Shown piece by piece: positions 45,230 to 46,307 of a DNA stretch of 46,307 bases. This DNA comes from Bacteroidota bacterium (GTDB lineage: Bacteria > Bacteroidota > Bacteroidia > UBA7662 > JAIXUI01): assembly GCA_027484125.1 (NCBI GenBank), contig JAIXUI010000005.1, positions 1 through 46,307 on the forward strand, in the 5' to 3' direction. The translations under genes were made by a program, and so were the position numbers. Within the stretch, counting starts at the first letter, position 1, and each line of letters opens with the position of its first letter. The notes beneath the pieces were generated by a model, which had not been told where the DNA came from, ran no database searches, and was given only the letters and a program-made list of their open reading frames with translations.

Positions 45230-45473
45230 ACCCTATTGACCCCAAAAAAGGCATTTTTGACCCAGTTTCAATAACGCTTTGCCGTTACGCCAATCAATGA
45301 TCCCAACAATTATCGGAACAGGAGGATGAGGATGAGCGAATATCGGCGCTAATCATTCGGTTTTTGTGATGCCATAGAACCTTTTCCCGATTCAATGGCA
45401 AGCATCAACGTTAAACAAACCCGCCTAATCGATAACCAATTGCGCTTGGCTCAAGTATAAAGTCACACTGACG

Positions 45474-45914
45474 ATTGAAACCTACGCAAGGACCATTTAT
45501 GCTTACGCACCAACGATACTTACTAACGCTTTATGAATTGAAACCTACGCAAGGACCATTTATGCTTACGCACGAGCGATACTTACTTACGCCTTATAAA
45601 TTGAAACATACGCAAGGACCATTTATGCTTACGCACCAACGATACTTACTTACGCTTTATGAATATAAACCTACGCAAGGACCATTTATTCCTACGCACG
45701 AGCGATACCTACTTACGCTTTATGAATTGAAACTTACGCAATGACCATTTATGCTTACGCACGAGCGATACTTACTTACGCTTTATGAATTGAAACATAC
45801 GCAAAGACCATTTATGCTTACGCACCAACGATACTTACTTACGCTTTATGAATTGAAACATACGCAAGGACCATTTATTCCTACGCACGAGCGATACATA
45901 CTTACGCTTAGCTA
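45474..45914 (+). repeat. 63-bp higher-order repeat, seven units
   Basis: Units start at 45474, 45537, 45600, 45663, 45726, 45789 and 45852. Each is three 21-mers: ATTGAAACCTACGCAAGGAC(C), ATTTATGCTTACGCACCAAC(G), ATACTTACTTACGCTTTATG(A). Units alternate between CACCAACG and CACGAGCG in the second monomer, hinting at a 126-bp superperiod in part of the array. Confidence 0.92.
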
Positions 45915-46016
45915 ATAGATTATTTCGCTTTGATGATATATTTCTTCGCACTGACGATTTATTTCTTCGCACAAGCTTTACATATTTATTCTTAGCTAAT
46001 ATGTTTTTATACTTTG

Positions 46017-46307
46017 ACGATTAAAACTTTCGCAATGAAGATTTATTTCTTCGCACAAGCCTTTTACATTTATGCTTAGCTAATATGTTAAGGTGATTTC
46101 ACGATTAAAACTTTCGCAATGAAGATTTATTTCTTCGCACAAGCCTTATATATTTACGCTTAACTAATATGTTAAGATGATTTCACGATTGAAACTTTCG
46201 CAATGAAGATTTATTTCTTCGCACAAGCCTTATATATTTATGCTTAGCTAATATGTTAAGGTGATTTCACGATTGAAACTTTCGCAATGAAGATTTATTT
46301 CTTCGCA
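46017..46307 (+). repeat. 84-bp higher-order repeat, about 3.5 units to the window edge
   Basis: Units begin at 46017, 46101, 46185 and 46269. Each is four 21-mers: ATTGAAACTTTCGCAATGAAG-like (21), ATTTATTTCTTCGCACAAGC-like, TTATATATTTATGCTTAGCT-like and ATATGTTAAGGTGATTTCAC-like. The fourth monomer has lost the CGCA core. The lattice phase is the same as in the 63-bp part; 45915-46016 is a transition of eroded monomers. Confidence 0.9.

Larger units (their letters stand above)
45390..46307 (+). repeat. Tandem array on a continuous 21-bp lattice, TACGCA/TTCGCA core
   Basis: From 45474 to the window end, about 39.7 monomers of 21 bp follow each other without a phase-breaking indel. A typical monomer is AT + seven variable bases + C/T + TACGCA or TTCGCA + five or six variable bases. 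Weaker monomers in the same phase reach back to about 45390. Monomers are organised as 63-bp trimers and then 84-bp tetramers. No unique spacers separate them, so this is not CRISPR. Frames through the array are stopped in most units, so it is not a gene. The array continues beyond the window. Confidence 0.88.

Noticed and set aside
45475-45744. 89-codon plus-strand frame with repeated THQRYLLTLYE-like units
   Set aside because: It exists only because 63 bp is 21 codons in a stop-free phase. Neighbouring units carry stops in that and other frames, and the DNA period continues unchanged past the end of the frame.
45474-46307. CRISPR array
   Set aside because: Units are contiguous, vary gradually and share one internal 21-bp lattice. 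There are no unique spacers between constant repeats and no cas genes in the window.

Overview
The window looks like a chromosome segment of a Bacteroidota bacterium. Three independent signs point there: a type IX secretion (T9SS) type A sorting domain at the end of a 3953-residue protein, a gliding-motility-type (CHU_C, type B) sorting domain at the end of a second secreted protein, and promoters of the Bacteroidota form TAnnTTTG placed almost on top of start codons. No rRNA or tRNA gene and no CRISPR array was seen. Function calls come from reading motifs, not from database searches.

Layout. 1-1163: no convincing gene except a possible 50-residue ORF, plus two short tandem arrays with a 21-bp period. 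1164-3730 (minus): PQQ-type sugar dehydrogenase lipoprotein and a PhoD-like phosphatase. 3793-8554 (plus): housekeeping stretch with an unknown protein, a Schlafen/AlbA_2 ATP-binding protein, an EVE-domain protein, pyrR, pyrB and fbp, closed by a strong terminator. 8766-11571 (plus): two tandem HigB/HigA-like toxin-antitoxin pairs whose antitoxins are nearly identical while the toxins have diverged. 11695-14099: unknown exported protein, a TIGR02757 protein and a DUF2911 protein. 14833-16731: CHU_C-type surface protein.

16894-28408 is visibly richer in A+T than its surroundings and reads as an accessory region, all on the minus strand. It holds an ECF42-like sigma factor with two YCII/DGPF proteins, a complete type I Wadjet anti-plasmid operon (jetABCD) lying between two 17-bp direct repeats, a small IS1182-like transposase remnant, and a probable toxin-antitoxin-chaperone module (toxin-like gene, XRE antitoxin, SecB-like chaperone) whose toxin-like gene is cut by one in-frame TAA.

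29208-41069 (minus) is one 11.9-kb gene for a giant T9SS-exported adhesin-like protein. It has 21 N-terminal modules arranged as seven A-B-C triads, two linker domains, about 21 Ig-like modules and the sorting domain. 41162-45229: yggS, then a DUF4296 lipoprotein, mutS2 and a membrane methyltransferase-like gene in an overlapping operon. 45390-46307: a tandem array built on an unbroken 21-bp lattice, first in 63-bp trimers and then in 84-bp tetramers, running off the window edge. Its TACGCA core recurs in inverse orientation near the left edge. This array is the feature I find hardest to explain with known elements.
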